64,000 bases of DNA from JACVRW01 sp963821275 (GTDB taxonomy: Bacteria > Actinomycetota > Thermoleophilia > Solirubrobacterales > Thermoleophilaceae): NCBI GenBank assembly GCA_963821275.1, contig CAWGDF010000009.1, positions 248,001 through 312,000 on the forward strand, written 5' to 3'. Both the position numbers and the translations under genes were made by a program. Below, piece after piece: positions 24,985-33,128 of the stretch. How positions within the stretch are numbered: the first letter of the stretch is position 1; each line of letters opens with the position of its first letter. The notes under the pieces were generated by a model. The model had not been told where the DNA came from and ran no database searches. It saw only the letters and a program-made list of their open reading frames with translations.

Positions 24985-26385
24985 GTGACGAATTCGTGGG
25001 CCACTTCCGGTGTCGACCTGCATCTCGAGCGTTCCGGCTCGCGCGTCCGTGTTGGGCTCGAAGAGGCGCTGCGCGACGCGGTGAGAAGCGAGCGGCTGGG
25101 TCCGGGGACGCGCCTCCCGTCGTCGCGGACGCTGGCCGTCGACCTCGGGATCGCCCGCAACACCGTGGCCGACGCCTACGGGCAGCTCGTGGCCGAGGGC
25201 TGGCTTGTAACCCGTCGCGGATCGGGCACCTGGGTCGCCAATCGCGCGCCCGTGGCGCAGGCTCCGGCCTCGCCTCCACCGGGCGGGGCCGAGGCGCTGC
25301 GCCATGACCTGCGCGCGGGCTCCCCGGACCTGGCTGGCTTCCCCCGCTCGGCGTGGCTCGCGACTGCGCGTCGTGCGCTGAGCGCCGCGCCCTACGAGGC
25401 CCTGGACTACGGCGACCCCCGGGGACGTCCGGAGTTGCGCCGGGCAGTCGCCGAGTACCTCGCGCGCGCCCGCGGCGTCCACGCGCACCCCGACCGGGTC
25501 GTCATCACCTCGGGGTTCACGCAGGGCCTGGCGCTCGTCTGCGACACCCTGGTGGCCCGAGGTGCGCAGACCCTCGCCGTGGAGGGCTACAGCCTCCCCG
25601 CTCATCGCGATGTCGCTGCCGCGAGCGGGCTGCGCCTGCATCCCGTGCCCGTCGACTCGCACGGCGCCGTCGTCGCCGACCTCGGGGCGGCCGACGCGGC
25701 GGTCCTGACCCCCTCGCACCAGTTCCCGCTCGGCGTGCCGCTCGCCGCCGAGCGCCGAATGCGTGCGGTCGAGTGGGCCGCGAGCGGCGAGCGGCTGGTG
25801 ATCGAGGACGACTACGACGGCGAGTTCCGCTACGACCGCCAACCGGTGGGAGCCCTGCAGGCGCTGGCGCCGGAGAACGTCGTCTACGCGGGCACCACGA
25901 GCAAGACCCTCGCGCCGGGCCTGCGGCTGGGCTGGCTCGTGCTGCCGGCCCACCTCGTCGGCGGCGTCGTGGCCGTCAAGGGACGCGCCGACCGTCACAG
26001 CAGCGCACTCGACCAGCTCACCCTGGCCGAGTTCATCGCAGGCGGCGCCTACGACCGGCACGTTCGCCGGGCCCGGCTCGCCTACCGGCGCCGCCGTGAC
26101 CGGCTCATCGCCGCGCTGGAACGGCAGGCCCCTGCCGTTGAGGTCACCGGCATGGCCGCCGGCCTCCACGCCCTGGTCCGGCTGCCGCCCGGACGGACGG
26201 AACGGGGGACGATCGCCCTCGCCGCCCGGCGCGGCCTCGCGATCGAGGGGCTCGCCGCCTACCGTGCCGCGGCGTTCCGGCACGACCCCGCGCTGATCAT
26301 CGGCTATACCCGTCCCCCGGACCACGCCTACACCGCCGCCCTGGCCCGCCTGAGCGCGGTGCTCGGCGCCGGACCACGAACCTGA
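24985..26385 (+). CDS. MocR-family regulator: GntR-type HTH plus aminotransferase domain (copy 3)
   Basis: The product is about 466 residues from GTG 24985 (VTNSWATSG). The winged helix is LPSSRTLAVDLGIARNTVADAY, and the aminotransferase domain carries EDDYDGEFRYD and PLP lysine in GTTSKTLAPGLRLGW. A TTG 10 codons upstream is possible but would sit inside the promoter motif. The likely target is the divergent AhpD-like gene. Its stop lies 10 nt before a possible CTG start of the HD-GYP gene, so that gene may be co-transcribed. Confidence 0.88.
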   Translation: MTNSWATSGVDLHLERSGSRVRVGLEEALRDAVRSERLGPGTRLPSSRTLAVDLGIARNTVADAYGQLVAEGWLVTRRGSGTWVANRAPVAQAPASPPPGGAEALRHDLRAGSPDLAGFPRSAWLATARRALSAAPYEALDYGDPRGRPELRRAVAEYLARARGVHAHPDRVVITSGFTQGLALVCDTLVARGAQTLAVEGYSLPAHRDVAAASGLRLHPVPVDSHGAVVADLGAADAAVLTPSHQFPLGVPLAAERRMRAVEWAASGERLVIEDDYDGEFRYDRQPVGALQALAPENVVYAGTTSKTLAPGLRLGWLVLPAHLVGGVVAVKGRADRHSSALDQLTLAEFIAGGAYDRHVRRARLAYRRRRDRLIAALERQAPAVEVTGMAAGLHALVRLPPGRTERGTIALAARRGLAIEGLAAYRAAAFRHDPALIIGYTRPPDHAYTAALARLSAVLGAGPRT

Positions 26386-26430
26386 GGAGTCCCGCTGGAC
26401 GCGAACGATCAGATCCGGGTCGCCGAGCTG

Positions 26431-27951
26431 ATGGCGGCGCTGTCGCTGGCCACCGACCTCGGCCTGGGCCGGCCGCTCGAGCATGAGCTCGGTGTCTGCC
26501 TGTCGGCGCTCGAGCTGGCTGACCGGCTGGGCTGCCGCGCGGACGAGAGCTCCGACGTGTACTACCTCGCCCTGCTGGTCCACGTCGGCTGCACGGCGGC
26601 GGCGCCCTACTTCGCCGACTGGGTCGGTGGCGACGAGATCCACTTCCAGCGCGGAGTGCAGGCGCTCGGCCCGGCTGCGGAGAGAGCCGAGGAGATGCGC
26701 TACCTGGTGCGCGGCTTCGCGAACGACCGGCCGCTGCCCCAGCGCGCCCGCCTGATCGCCCGGCAGCTGGCCGCGGGCGACGAGCAGTTCGAGTTGGCGG
26801 CCGCCACCCTCTGCGAGGGCGGGCGGCTGCTCGCCCGGCGGCTGCACCTGTCCGACCAGGTGGTCCGCGCGCTCGGGCAGGTGACGGCGCGCTGGGACGG
26901 CAAGGGGGTGCCGGCCGGTCTCGAGGGCGACGAGATCTCCCGGCCCCTGCGCATCGTCCGCGTCGCCCACGACTTCGTCGCGGTGGCCCGGCTGCAGGAT
27001 CGTGCCGCGGCGATCGGAGCGCTCGAGCGGCGCCGCGGGCACGGCTACGACCCGCGGATCGTCGATGCGGCACTGGCCGAGCCCGAGGCACTCCTCAGAG
27101 CGGCCGAGCCCACGGACGCCTGGGAGCGCGTCCTCGAGGCCGAGCCCGAGCCGGTAGCGCTTGTCTCGAGCGCCGGCGTGAGCTCGCTGGCGCGAGGCTT
27201 TGGCGAGTTCACCGACCTCAAGATCGGCTTCCTGCGCGGACACTCCGCCCGGGTGGCCGGGCTGGCGGCGACCGCAGCCGAGGCGCTGGGCTGCTCGCGT
27301 GCCGAGGTGTCCGAGGTGCGCGCGGCGGGGTTCTTCCACGACCTCGGCCGCGTGGCGGTCCCGAATGGCATCTGGGACAAGCCCGGTCCCCTGGGCGCGG
27401 GCGAGTGGGAGCGGGTGCGCCTTCATCCCTACTACACCGAGCGCGTGCTCGAGCGCTCCCGCGCCCTCGCCCCGCTCGCCCGGCTCGCGGGGTCGCACCA
27501 CGAGCGCCTCGACGGCTCCGGATACCACCGCGGGGCCGGCGCCCCGCAGCTGCCCGTGGGCGCACGCTTGCTGGCCGCGGCCGACGCCTACGACGCGATG
27601 ACCCACGAGCGCCCCTACCGGCGGGCTCTGCGGCCCGCCGAGGCGCGGGGCGCACTCGGCGAGATGGTGCGCGCGGGCACGCTCGACCGCCGCACAACGG
27701 ACGCGGTGCTGGAGGCTGCCGGCGCGGCGCCATTGCAGGTGCCCCAAGGCCGCCCCGTAGGGCTCAGCGAACGCGAGGTCGAGGTCCTGCGGCTGGTCGC
27801 GAAAGGCCATACGAGCAGGGAGATCGCCGAGGCCCTCCTGATCACCCACAAGACCGCCGGCCACCACATCGAGCACATCTACGCGAAGACCGGCGTCTCG
27901 ACCCGAGTCGGGGCCGCGCTCTTCGCGATGCAGCACGACCTGATCGATTGA
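26431..27951 (+). CDS. HD/HD-GYP domain protein with C-terminal LuxR-type HTH
   Basis: The 506-residue protein starts with an HD-like region (LSLATDLGLGRPLEHELGV). The central HD-GYP domain has FFHDLGRVAVP, then HHERLDGSGYHRG and AADAYDAMTHERPYR. A LuxR helix-turn-helix closes it (LSEREVEVLRLVAKG, SREIAEALLITHKTAGHHIEHIY). HD-GYP proteins cleave cyclic di-GMP, so this couples nucleotide hydrolysis or sensing to DNA binding. Codons upstream of the ATG (ANDQIRVAEL) look coding, and a GAGGAG at 26384-26389 is spaced 5 nt from CTG 26395, so translation may start at that CTG. Confidence 0.82.
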   Translation: MAALSLATDLGLGRPLEHELGVCLSALELADRLGCRADESSDVYYLALLVHVGCTAAAPYFADWVGGDEIHFQRGVQALGPAAERAEEMRYLVRGFANDRPLPQRARLIARQLAAGDEQFELAAATLCEGGRLLARRLHLSDQVVRALGQVTARWDGKGVPAGLEGDEISRPLRIVRVAHDFVAVARLQDRAAAIGALERRRGHGYDPRIVDAALAEPEALLRAAEPTDAWERVLEAEPEPVALVSSAGVSSLARGFGEFTDLKIGFLRGHSARVAGLAATAAEALGCSRAEVSEVRAAGFFHDLGRVAVPNGIWDKPGPLGAGEWERVRLHPYYTERVLERSRALAPLARLAGSHHERLDGSGYHRGAGAPQLPVGARLLAAADAYDAMTHERPYRRALRPAEARGALGEMVRAGTLDRRTTDAVLEAAGAAPLQVPQGRPVGLSEREVEVLRLVAKGHTSREIAEALLITHKTAGHHIEHIYAKTGVSTRVGAALFAMQHDLID

Positions 27952-28011
27952 GGAGCATGGGGAGTTCTCCCGATGCCGCGGGCGCGTCGCGGCGGTAGCG
28001 TCGTGCGCAGG

Positions 28012-28839
28012 ATGCACACGATCAATGGTGTTCGCCTCTACGTCGAGGAGCACGGCAACGGCGCTCCGATCCTCTGCGTTCATGGAGCCGGCAGCTCCGC
28101 GCTGGCCTGGACCGACGCGCTACCGCGGCTGGCCCGGCTCGGCCGCGTGATCGCATATGACCGGCGCGGCTGCACCCGCAGCGAGCGTCCGGAGCCCTAC
28201 GAGCGCACCAGCATCGCAGAGCACGCCGACGACGCGGCCGGGCTGCTGGACGCGCTGGAGGCAACGCCGGCCGTGGTAATCGGCCGCAGCTACGGGGCGA
28301 CCGTGGCCACCGATCTCGCGCTGCGCCACCCCGACCGGGTCCGGGCGCTCGTCCTGCTCGAGGGCGATGCGCCGCGCGAGCTTGCTCCGGCAACGGGCAG
28401 ATGGATGGATTCGCTCGCCGACCGCCTGCGCGAGGTGGCGGCGCGGGCCGGCACCGGCGCCGTCGGCGAGGCCTTGATCGGCGAGGTGCTGGGCGAGAAC
28501 GCCTGGCCCTCGCTCCCCGAGGAGCTTCGGCGCCTGATCAGCGACAACGGCCCGGCGATCCTCGCCGAGGTGCAGGGCGAATGGTGGCTTCAGGCCGACG
28601 CCGCCGGGCTAGCCGCCCTCGACCAGCCGGCGCTGCTGGTGGCGGCGGCCGACTCGCGGCCCGAGCTCCGCCAGCCGACCGAGGCCCTGGCCGGCGTGCT
28701 CCCCAACGCTCGCTTCGTTCTGGTCGGCGGCGACCACATGATCGATCCGGCCGGGCCGGAGATACTCGCCTTCGTCGAAGAGGTGCTCAGCCGACCTGCG
28801 CGCCCGACAGCTCGGCCCGCAGCGTGGCAATCTCGGTGA
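28012..28839 (+). CDS. Alpha/beta hydrolase
   Basis: The 275-residue protein has the alpha/beta-hydrolase fold: oxyanion region LCVHGAGSSALAW, YDRRGCTRS, nucleophile elbow VIGRSYGATVA, and the catalytic His in VGGDHMIDP. The Asp is probably in AAADSRPEL. The substrate is unknown. ATG 28012 is chosen over upstream GTG 28003 and ATG 27973 because TAGCGT at 27996-28001 looks like the -10 box. The last 53 nt overlap a small gene on the other strand. Confidence 0.82.
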   Translation: MHTINGVRLYVEEHGNGAPILCVHGAGSSALAWTDALPRLARLGRVIAYDRRGCTRSERPEPYERTSIAEHADDAAGLLDALEATPAVVIGRSYGATVATDLALRHPDRVRALVLLEGDAPRELAPATGRWMDSLADRLREVAARAGTGAVGEALIGEVLGENAWPSLPEELRRLISDNGPAILAEVQGEWWLQADAAGLAALDQPALLVAAADSRPELRQPTEALAGVLPNARFVLVGGDHMIDPAGPEILAFVEEVLSRPARPTARPAAWQSR

Positions 28840-28990
28840 CCGCGGCCACGTTGTAGAGCCAGCGCCAGACCGCGATCTCCTCGTCGAGATCCGCCATGTA
28901 GCTCGCGATGTCCGCGACGCCGGTGGAGAGCGCCAGGCCGCGCTCCGCGTGGAGCTCGGCCAGATGGCTGCGCGCCTCGACGGCGGTCAT
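28787..28990 (-). CDS. Small conserved hypothetical protein, 67 residues
   Basis: This small alpha-helical protein has a patterned sequence (VEARSHLAELHAERGLAL, YMADLDEEIAVWRWLY, VAAVTEIATLRAELSGAQVG). The final VTEIATLRAELSG segment resembles a C-terminal motif I have seen in small proteins of actinobacteria, with no assigned function. It overlaps the end of the hydrolase by 53 nt on the opposite strand. ATG 28990 is the only good start. The following gap (28991-29189) holds no recognisable gene. Confidence 0.5.
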   Translation of the reverse strand: MTAVEARSHLAELHAERGLALSTGVADIASYMADLDEEIAVWRWLYNVAAVTEIATLRAELSGAQVG

Positions 28991-29189
28991 CTCCGGCCGC
29001 CTCGGAGCAGCCCGCGCCGGCGCCCGAAGCGCGCCCTGCGGCTTGTGTGTGCCCGGGCGCGCAGGTCGGCCGCCCTCGAGTCGGCTGCCTGCAATGTGAG
29101 CCGGGAATCCATGAGCCCAGTGTGCTGCGCCCTGGGGGCCTCGCCAATAGGGCTTTCCCGCCGCGAGAGGTGGGGCTAGCCGTACCGGC

Positions 29190-29984
29190 TCAGGCCGGCG
29201 CGCCGGCCGGCAGCTCGCGGGGGCCGGTCCGCCGGCCCGGACGGGTCCCGGCCGGTGGCCGCCGCGTGCCCAGCCGCTCCACCAGGACGCTCAGAGCGAG
29301 CCCGGCCGCGGTGGCGAGGACGCCGGCTGCGATGTCGAGCAGGAAATGGTTCCCGGTCGCGACCACCGCGAGCGCCACCGCCGCCGGCCATAGCGCGGCC
29401 AACGCGCGTGCCACCGGCGTGCGGCTATGACGCGCAAGCGCCACGCCGACCGCGAGGGCAAAGCCCGCGTGCAGGCTGGGGACCGCGGCGAGCGGGTTGT
29501 AGAGGGCGGTGGTGAGCTTCGAGTCGAGGGCGAACCCGGTCTGTGTCGTGATGGTGTCGACCATCGCCGGGTCGGCCAGGCGAGGCGGCGCGACCGGGAA
29601 CAGCGCGTAGACCGGGAGCGAGACCAGCCAGGTGGAGAGCACGACGTTTCGCAGCCGGCGATAGCCCGCCGGCGCACGAAGGCGGAGCCAGATCAGCGCA
29701 GCCGGCACCGCGACAAGCTGGGCGGCGAGATAGAGGTGGTTCAGCAGCCACAGCCACGTCGTGTCCTGAAGCGCGCGCTGGACCCCACGCTCGACCGTGA
29801 TGCCCAGCGCGCGCTCGGCGTCGACGATCAGCTCGGCATGGCGCAGGGCGGTCTCGTAGTCGCCGATCGTGAGATAGCGGCCCAGCGCGTAGAGGAGATA
29901 GGCGCCTCCGAACAGCGCGACCTGGCCGCGCCAGCCACGCAGGACGCCCACCGCCTGCAGGCCGGTGAGCGCTCGTCCCGCCAC
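29190..29984 (-). CDS. PAP2-superfamily membrane phosphatase
   Basis: The 264-residue protein has about six membrane segments and the phosphatidic-acid-phosphatase motifs VPSLHAGFALAVG and GNHFLLDIAAGV. The first motif (Lys-x6-Arg-Pro) is poorly conserved, as in the DUF/IPC-synthase-like PAP2 group. It probably acts on lipid phosphates or a polyprenyl diphosphate at the membrane. The frame opens at GTG 29984. The C-terminal 25 residues are Arg/Pro-rich and cytosolic. Confidence 0.8.
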   Translation of the reverse strand: MAGRALTGLQAVGVLRGWRGQVALFGGAYLLYALGRYLTIGDYETALRHAELIVDAERALGITVERGVQRALQDTTWLWLLNHLYLAAQLVAVPAALIWLRLRAPAGYRRLRNVVLSTWLVSLPVYALFPVAPPRLADPAMVDTITTQTGFALDSKLTTALYNPLAAVPSLHAGFALAVGVALARHSRTPVARALAALWPAAVALAVVATGNHFLLDIAAGVLATAAGLALSVLVERLGTRRPPAGTRPGRRTGPRELPAGAPA

Positions 29985-30165
29985 GGCGCCCTCAAGCCGT
30001 CGCGCCGACCACCAGCGTCGCGACGTGAGCGTCCCTGCGCTCGCGGCGGCGGCGCCAGTGCTTGCTGATTCGGCGTCGCCAGAAGCTCATGAGACCAGGC
30101 TTCCACCGCAGACGACCTCCGAAAATGGGGCTATCCCGTGTCCCGCCGACCGGCCAGCCCGGCCG

Positions 30166-30187
30166 GGGCGGGTGCGGTTACCCGCCC
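30166..30187 (-). terminator. Hairpin downstream of the oxidase fusion gene
   Basis: The inverted repeat GGGCGGGT / ACCCGCCC has an 8-bp stem and 6-nt loop and lies 28 nt past the stop of the 30215-32917 gene. There is no U tract, as is common in high-GC genomes. The rest of the 29985-30214 gap shows nothing clear. Confidence 0.5.
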
Positions 30188-30214
30188 TCGGCCGGGGTCA
30201 TGCGCTGGGCCGGG

Positions 30215-32917
30215 CTACTCGGACACGCTGAAGCTGAACATCATGCCGCTCTCGTGATGCTCGGCGATGTGGCAGTGAGCCATCCACAGGCCGACGTTGG
30301 TCACGTCGAGCAGGATGTCCACCGTCTCTCCGGTTCGTACGAGCACCGTGTCCTTCCACACCAGGCTCGGCTCGACGACTCCGTCGCGACTGAGAACCAG
30401 GAAGCGACCCGCACCGTGCACGTGGAAGGGATGGTGCATCGGATGGTCTCCGGCCAGCTCGTTGAGCAGGCGGATCTTCACCTGGTCCCCGACCCGGAAG
30501 CGCCAGTCGATCGCGGTGTTCTCCGCACCCGTCTCGCGGTCGATCAGCTTCCAGCGCATGTTGGCCGGCGTGGTCAGGCGATTGACCTCGACCATGTCGT
30601 CTTCCCACTCGATGCCGTCGGCCGCCGCGTGCTCGTGGTGGTCGTGGTCGTGGTGCTCGTGCTCGTGGTCGTGGTGGTCGTGCTCGCCGCCCGCCTCGGC
30701 GACCAGCGCGGCCGGCAGGAGCTTCATCCCGCACTCCGGGCAATGGCCCGGCTGCCGCCTCACCACCTCGAGGTGCATCGGGCAGGTGTACTCGGTCGCC
30801 TCGTCGCCCTCCGCTGCGCCGAGGTCCATCTCGGCGATGAACGCGACGGTCTTGTCCGGCTCCCGCTGAGTGTGGGGGGCGATGCGCTCCCGCTCGGCGG
30901 CCATGTCGGCGTTGGTGCGTAGAACCTCGAAGCGGTCCGCGAGCGACGGCTCGGCCGGCTCCTCGCTCACGTGGACCGCCGCGAGCGGGTAAACCCGCTC
31001 CGGGGTGCGGTGCTCCAGCGTCAGCTCTCCGGGCTCGTCGAACAGAACGTCGACCACCACCCGCTCCGACGGAGCCAGGATGACCTCGTCGACGAGCTCC
31101 TCGTGCTCGACCCGGCCGCTGTCGCCGCCGACGAGCTTCATTCGCGCGCCGGGGAGCGCGACCTTGAAGACGCGCGTGTTCGCCGTATTGGTCAGATAGA
31201 GGCGCACGACCTCGCCCAGCCGCGCGCTGAGCGAAAGGTCCGTCTCGCCGTTGACGAGGAGGACGTCGCCGAAGCGACCCATCGCCGCGTGGGTGGTGAC
31301 GCCGCGGCTGAAGGGCGCGACCTTGCCGTCCTCGAGCAGCACGTCGTCGAGGGTGAGGGCGAGCTCGCGGTGGGCCGGCGGCCAGTACTCGGGGTCGGCC
31401 GGCTCGACAAGGATGTTGCCGTAGAGGCCCATCTCCTGGCCGTAGTCCTCGCGGATGTGAGGGTGGTACCAGTAGACGCCGGGATCGGGGAAGCTGACGC
31501 GGGGCGCGAACCGCTGGCCGACACCGATCGGGGCCTGGGTCTGGTGCGTTCCGTCGTAGCGGTTCTCGAGCCGTAGCCCGTGCCAGTGGACCGTGCCCTC
31601 CATGTCGCCCTCGTTTTCGACGTCGACGACGATCTCCGACCCCTCCGGCACCCTGAGGGTCGGACCCGGGATGGAGCCGTTGTAAGCGAGCATCCGGACG
31701 TCGGAGTCGCCGACCCGCTTGACCACGGGCGCGATCCGAAGCTCGAACCGGTCCCCGTCGGACAGCTCGACGCTCTCGGATGCGCGGGCAGCGGGAAGGC
31801 CGGCGACCTCCGTGGGGAAGCGCGTCTCGAGTGGTGCGGGTGCTCGGTAGGCGGCGATCTCCCGCCCGATGTGCTCGGCGTCGTCCTTCACCCAGCCCAG
31901 CAGGGCGGAGCCTCTCGTGTGCTGCCAGGTGAGGCCGAGGAAGTAGAGCCCGGGTGACTCCGTCACGCCGCGACGGTGGACGACCCGGCCGTCCTCGCCG
32001 AACACGGGGGCGTCGATCCACGAGTGGTCGGGCCGGAACCCGGTCGCCCAGATGACGCTACGGACCTCGACCTCAGCGCGGTCGCTGAACTGCACGGTTG
32101 ATCCTGAGGCGTCCACGGCGCGCCCGTGCAGGTGGACCCCGTGACGACGGCGGAGGGCGCGCGGGCTGGAGCCGATCAGCGTGTCACGGCCCGCCATGCG
32201 GCGGCCGATCCGCGACGCGGTGGTCTTCCGGATCAGCCCCGTGGCGTCGAGGTAGCGGAACAGGTCGCGCCCCAGGATCCGCTGGGGCAGCGGCATCTGG
32301 CGCGACCCGATCGACAGGTGGACCTCCTGCGAGCCGGCGAGCTCCTCGGCGATCTGGAAACCGGTGTTGCCGCCGCCGACCACGAGTGTCGGCCCCGTGG
32401 GAAGGATTCCGGGCGAGCGGTAATCGCTGCTGTGCAGCTGAACCACGTCCTCGCCGAGCCGCTCGGCGATCGCCGGGACGTAGGGCATCTGAAACGGCCC
32501 GGTCGCGATCACCACCTGGCTCGCCTCGTAGGCCCGGTCGCCGAGCTCCACCACGTACCGGCCGCCGCTCGGGCGGACCGAGCGGACGCGGCTGTCCAGC
32601 TCGACCGGCAGTTCGAAGCGACGGGCGTAGTCGGTGAGGTAGGCCACGACCTCATCCCGTCCCGGGTAGCGGTCCGGGTCTCCGGGGAAGGCCAGGCCCG
32701 GGAGCGCGTCGTAGCGGGCCGGCGTGAACAGCTTGAGCGAGTCCCAGCGCTCTCGCCACGCCGCCGCCGGCTGGGTGGCCGCTTCGAGGATCGTGAAGTC
32801 CTGCCCCTGCTGGGCGAGGTAGTAGCCGAGCGCGAGACCGGCCTGGCCACCCCCGACCACGACCACATCCCGGGTCGCGCTGCCGTCTCTCGAGTACTTG
32901 CGGCTTGCCAACTGCAT
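30215..32917 (-). CDS. Flavin monooxygenase (CzcO-like) fused to multicopper oxidase with heavy-metal-binding insert
   Basis: This is a single 900-residue polypeptide. Residues 17-355 form a CzcO-type FAD/NADPH monooxygenase: VVVGGGQAGLALGYYLAQ (FAD, 19-36), VVGGGNTGFQIAEEL (NADPH, 179-193), and IWATGFRPDH. Residues 380-660 are the first cupredoxin region of a multicopper oxidase (HWHG 444-447, HPH 485-487). Residues 711-735 are a heavy-metal-binding domain (TCPMHLEVV, CPECGMKLLP). Residues 745-763 form a His/Asp-rich tract. Residues 775-900 close the oxidase with HPFHVHG (829-835) and HCHIAEHHESGM (881-892), giving complete T1 and T2/T3 copper ligands. No signal peptide is seen, and no ATG or TTG lies at the domain junction; the only GTG codons nearby fall inside conserved domain segments. 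ATG 32917 has GGAGG 10 nt upstream. The fusion predicts cytosolic copper oxidase chemistry coupled to a flavoenzyme. Confidence 0.88.
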   Translation of the reverse strand: MQLASRKYSRDGSATRDVVVVGGGQAGLALGYYLAQQGQDFTILEAATQPAAAWRERWDSLKLFTPARYDALPGLAFPGDPDRYPGRDEVVAYLTDYARRFELPVELDSRVRSVRPSGGRYVVELGDRAYEASQVVIATGPFQMPYVPAIAERLGEDVVQLHSSDYRSPGILPTGPTLVVGGGNTGFQIAEELAGSQEVHLSIGSRQMPLPQRILGRDLFRYLDATGLIRKTTASRIGRRMAGRDTLIGSSPRALRRRHGVHLHGRAVDASGSTVQFSDRAEVEVRSVIWATGFRPDHSWIDAPVFGEDGRVVHRRGVTESPGLYFLGLTWQHTRGSALLGWVKDDAEHIGREIAAYRAPAPLETRFPTEVAGLPAARASESVELSDGDRFELRIAPVVKRVGDSDVRMLAYNGSIPGPTLRVPEGSEIVVDVENEGDMEGTVHWHGLRLENRYDGTHQTQAPIGVGQRFAPRVSFPDPGVYWYHPHIREDYGQEMGLYGNILVEPADPEYWPPAHRELALTLDDVLLEDGKVAPFSRGVTTHAAMGRFGDVLLVNGETDLSLSARLGEVVRLYLTNTANTRVFKVALPGARMKLVGGDSGRVEHEELVDEVILAPSERVVVDVLFDEPGELTLEHRTPERVYPLAAVHVSEEPAEPSLADRFEVLRTNADMAAERERIAPHTQREPDKTVAFIAEMDLGAAEGDEATEYTCPMHLEVVRRQPGHCPECGMKLLPAALVAEAGGEHDHHDHEHEHHDHDHHEHAAADGIEWEDDMVEVNRLTTPANMRWKLIDRETGAENTAIDWRFRVGDQVKIRLLNELAGDHPMHHPFHVHGAGRFLVLSRDGVVEPSLVWKDTVLVRTGETVDILLDVTNVGLWMAHCHIAEHHESGMMFSFSVSE

Positions 32918-32940
32918 CTGTGTCGTTCCTCCGTCGACAG

Positions 32941-32959
32941 GCGGCGCGGGAAGCGCCGC
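32941..32959 (-). promoter_or_regulatory. Leader hairpin upstream of the oxidase fusion
   Basis: GCGGCGC / GCGCCGC forms a 7-bp stem with a 5-nt loop about 24 nt before the ATG, just upstream of the ribosome-binding site. It may be an mRNA structure or an operator. The remaining divergent gap to 33128 shows no convincing -35/-10 pair. Confidence 0.35.
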
Positions 32960-33128
32960 GGATTCCCTTGCTGTTCGAAAAGGAAGCCGGCCGGCGAGTG
33001 CCAGAGACCTCGCACGCCGGAGGGGCACGGATACACCATCGAATCTCGGCGCCCCCGATTCAGGTACAAAGGTAGCCACGGTTCGAGCCAGCGTCCACGA
33101 GCTCGCGGCCGGGATAGCCTTGGCCGTC

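Noticed and set aside
24925..28083. Open frame of 1052 codons on the minus strand
   Set aside because: It lies opposite the MocR and HD-GYP genes and has shadow-type composition with no recognisable motif.
30600..30700. Trinucleotide-like repeats suggesting a tandem repeat or unstable tract
   Set aside because: They encode the His/Asp-rich segment of the oxidase fusion and are explained by that coding sequence.
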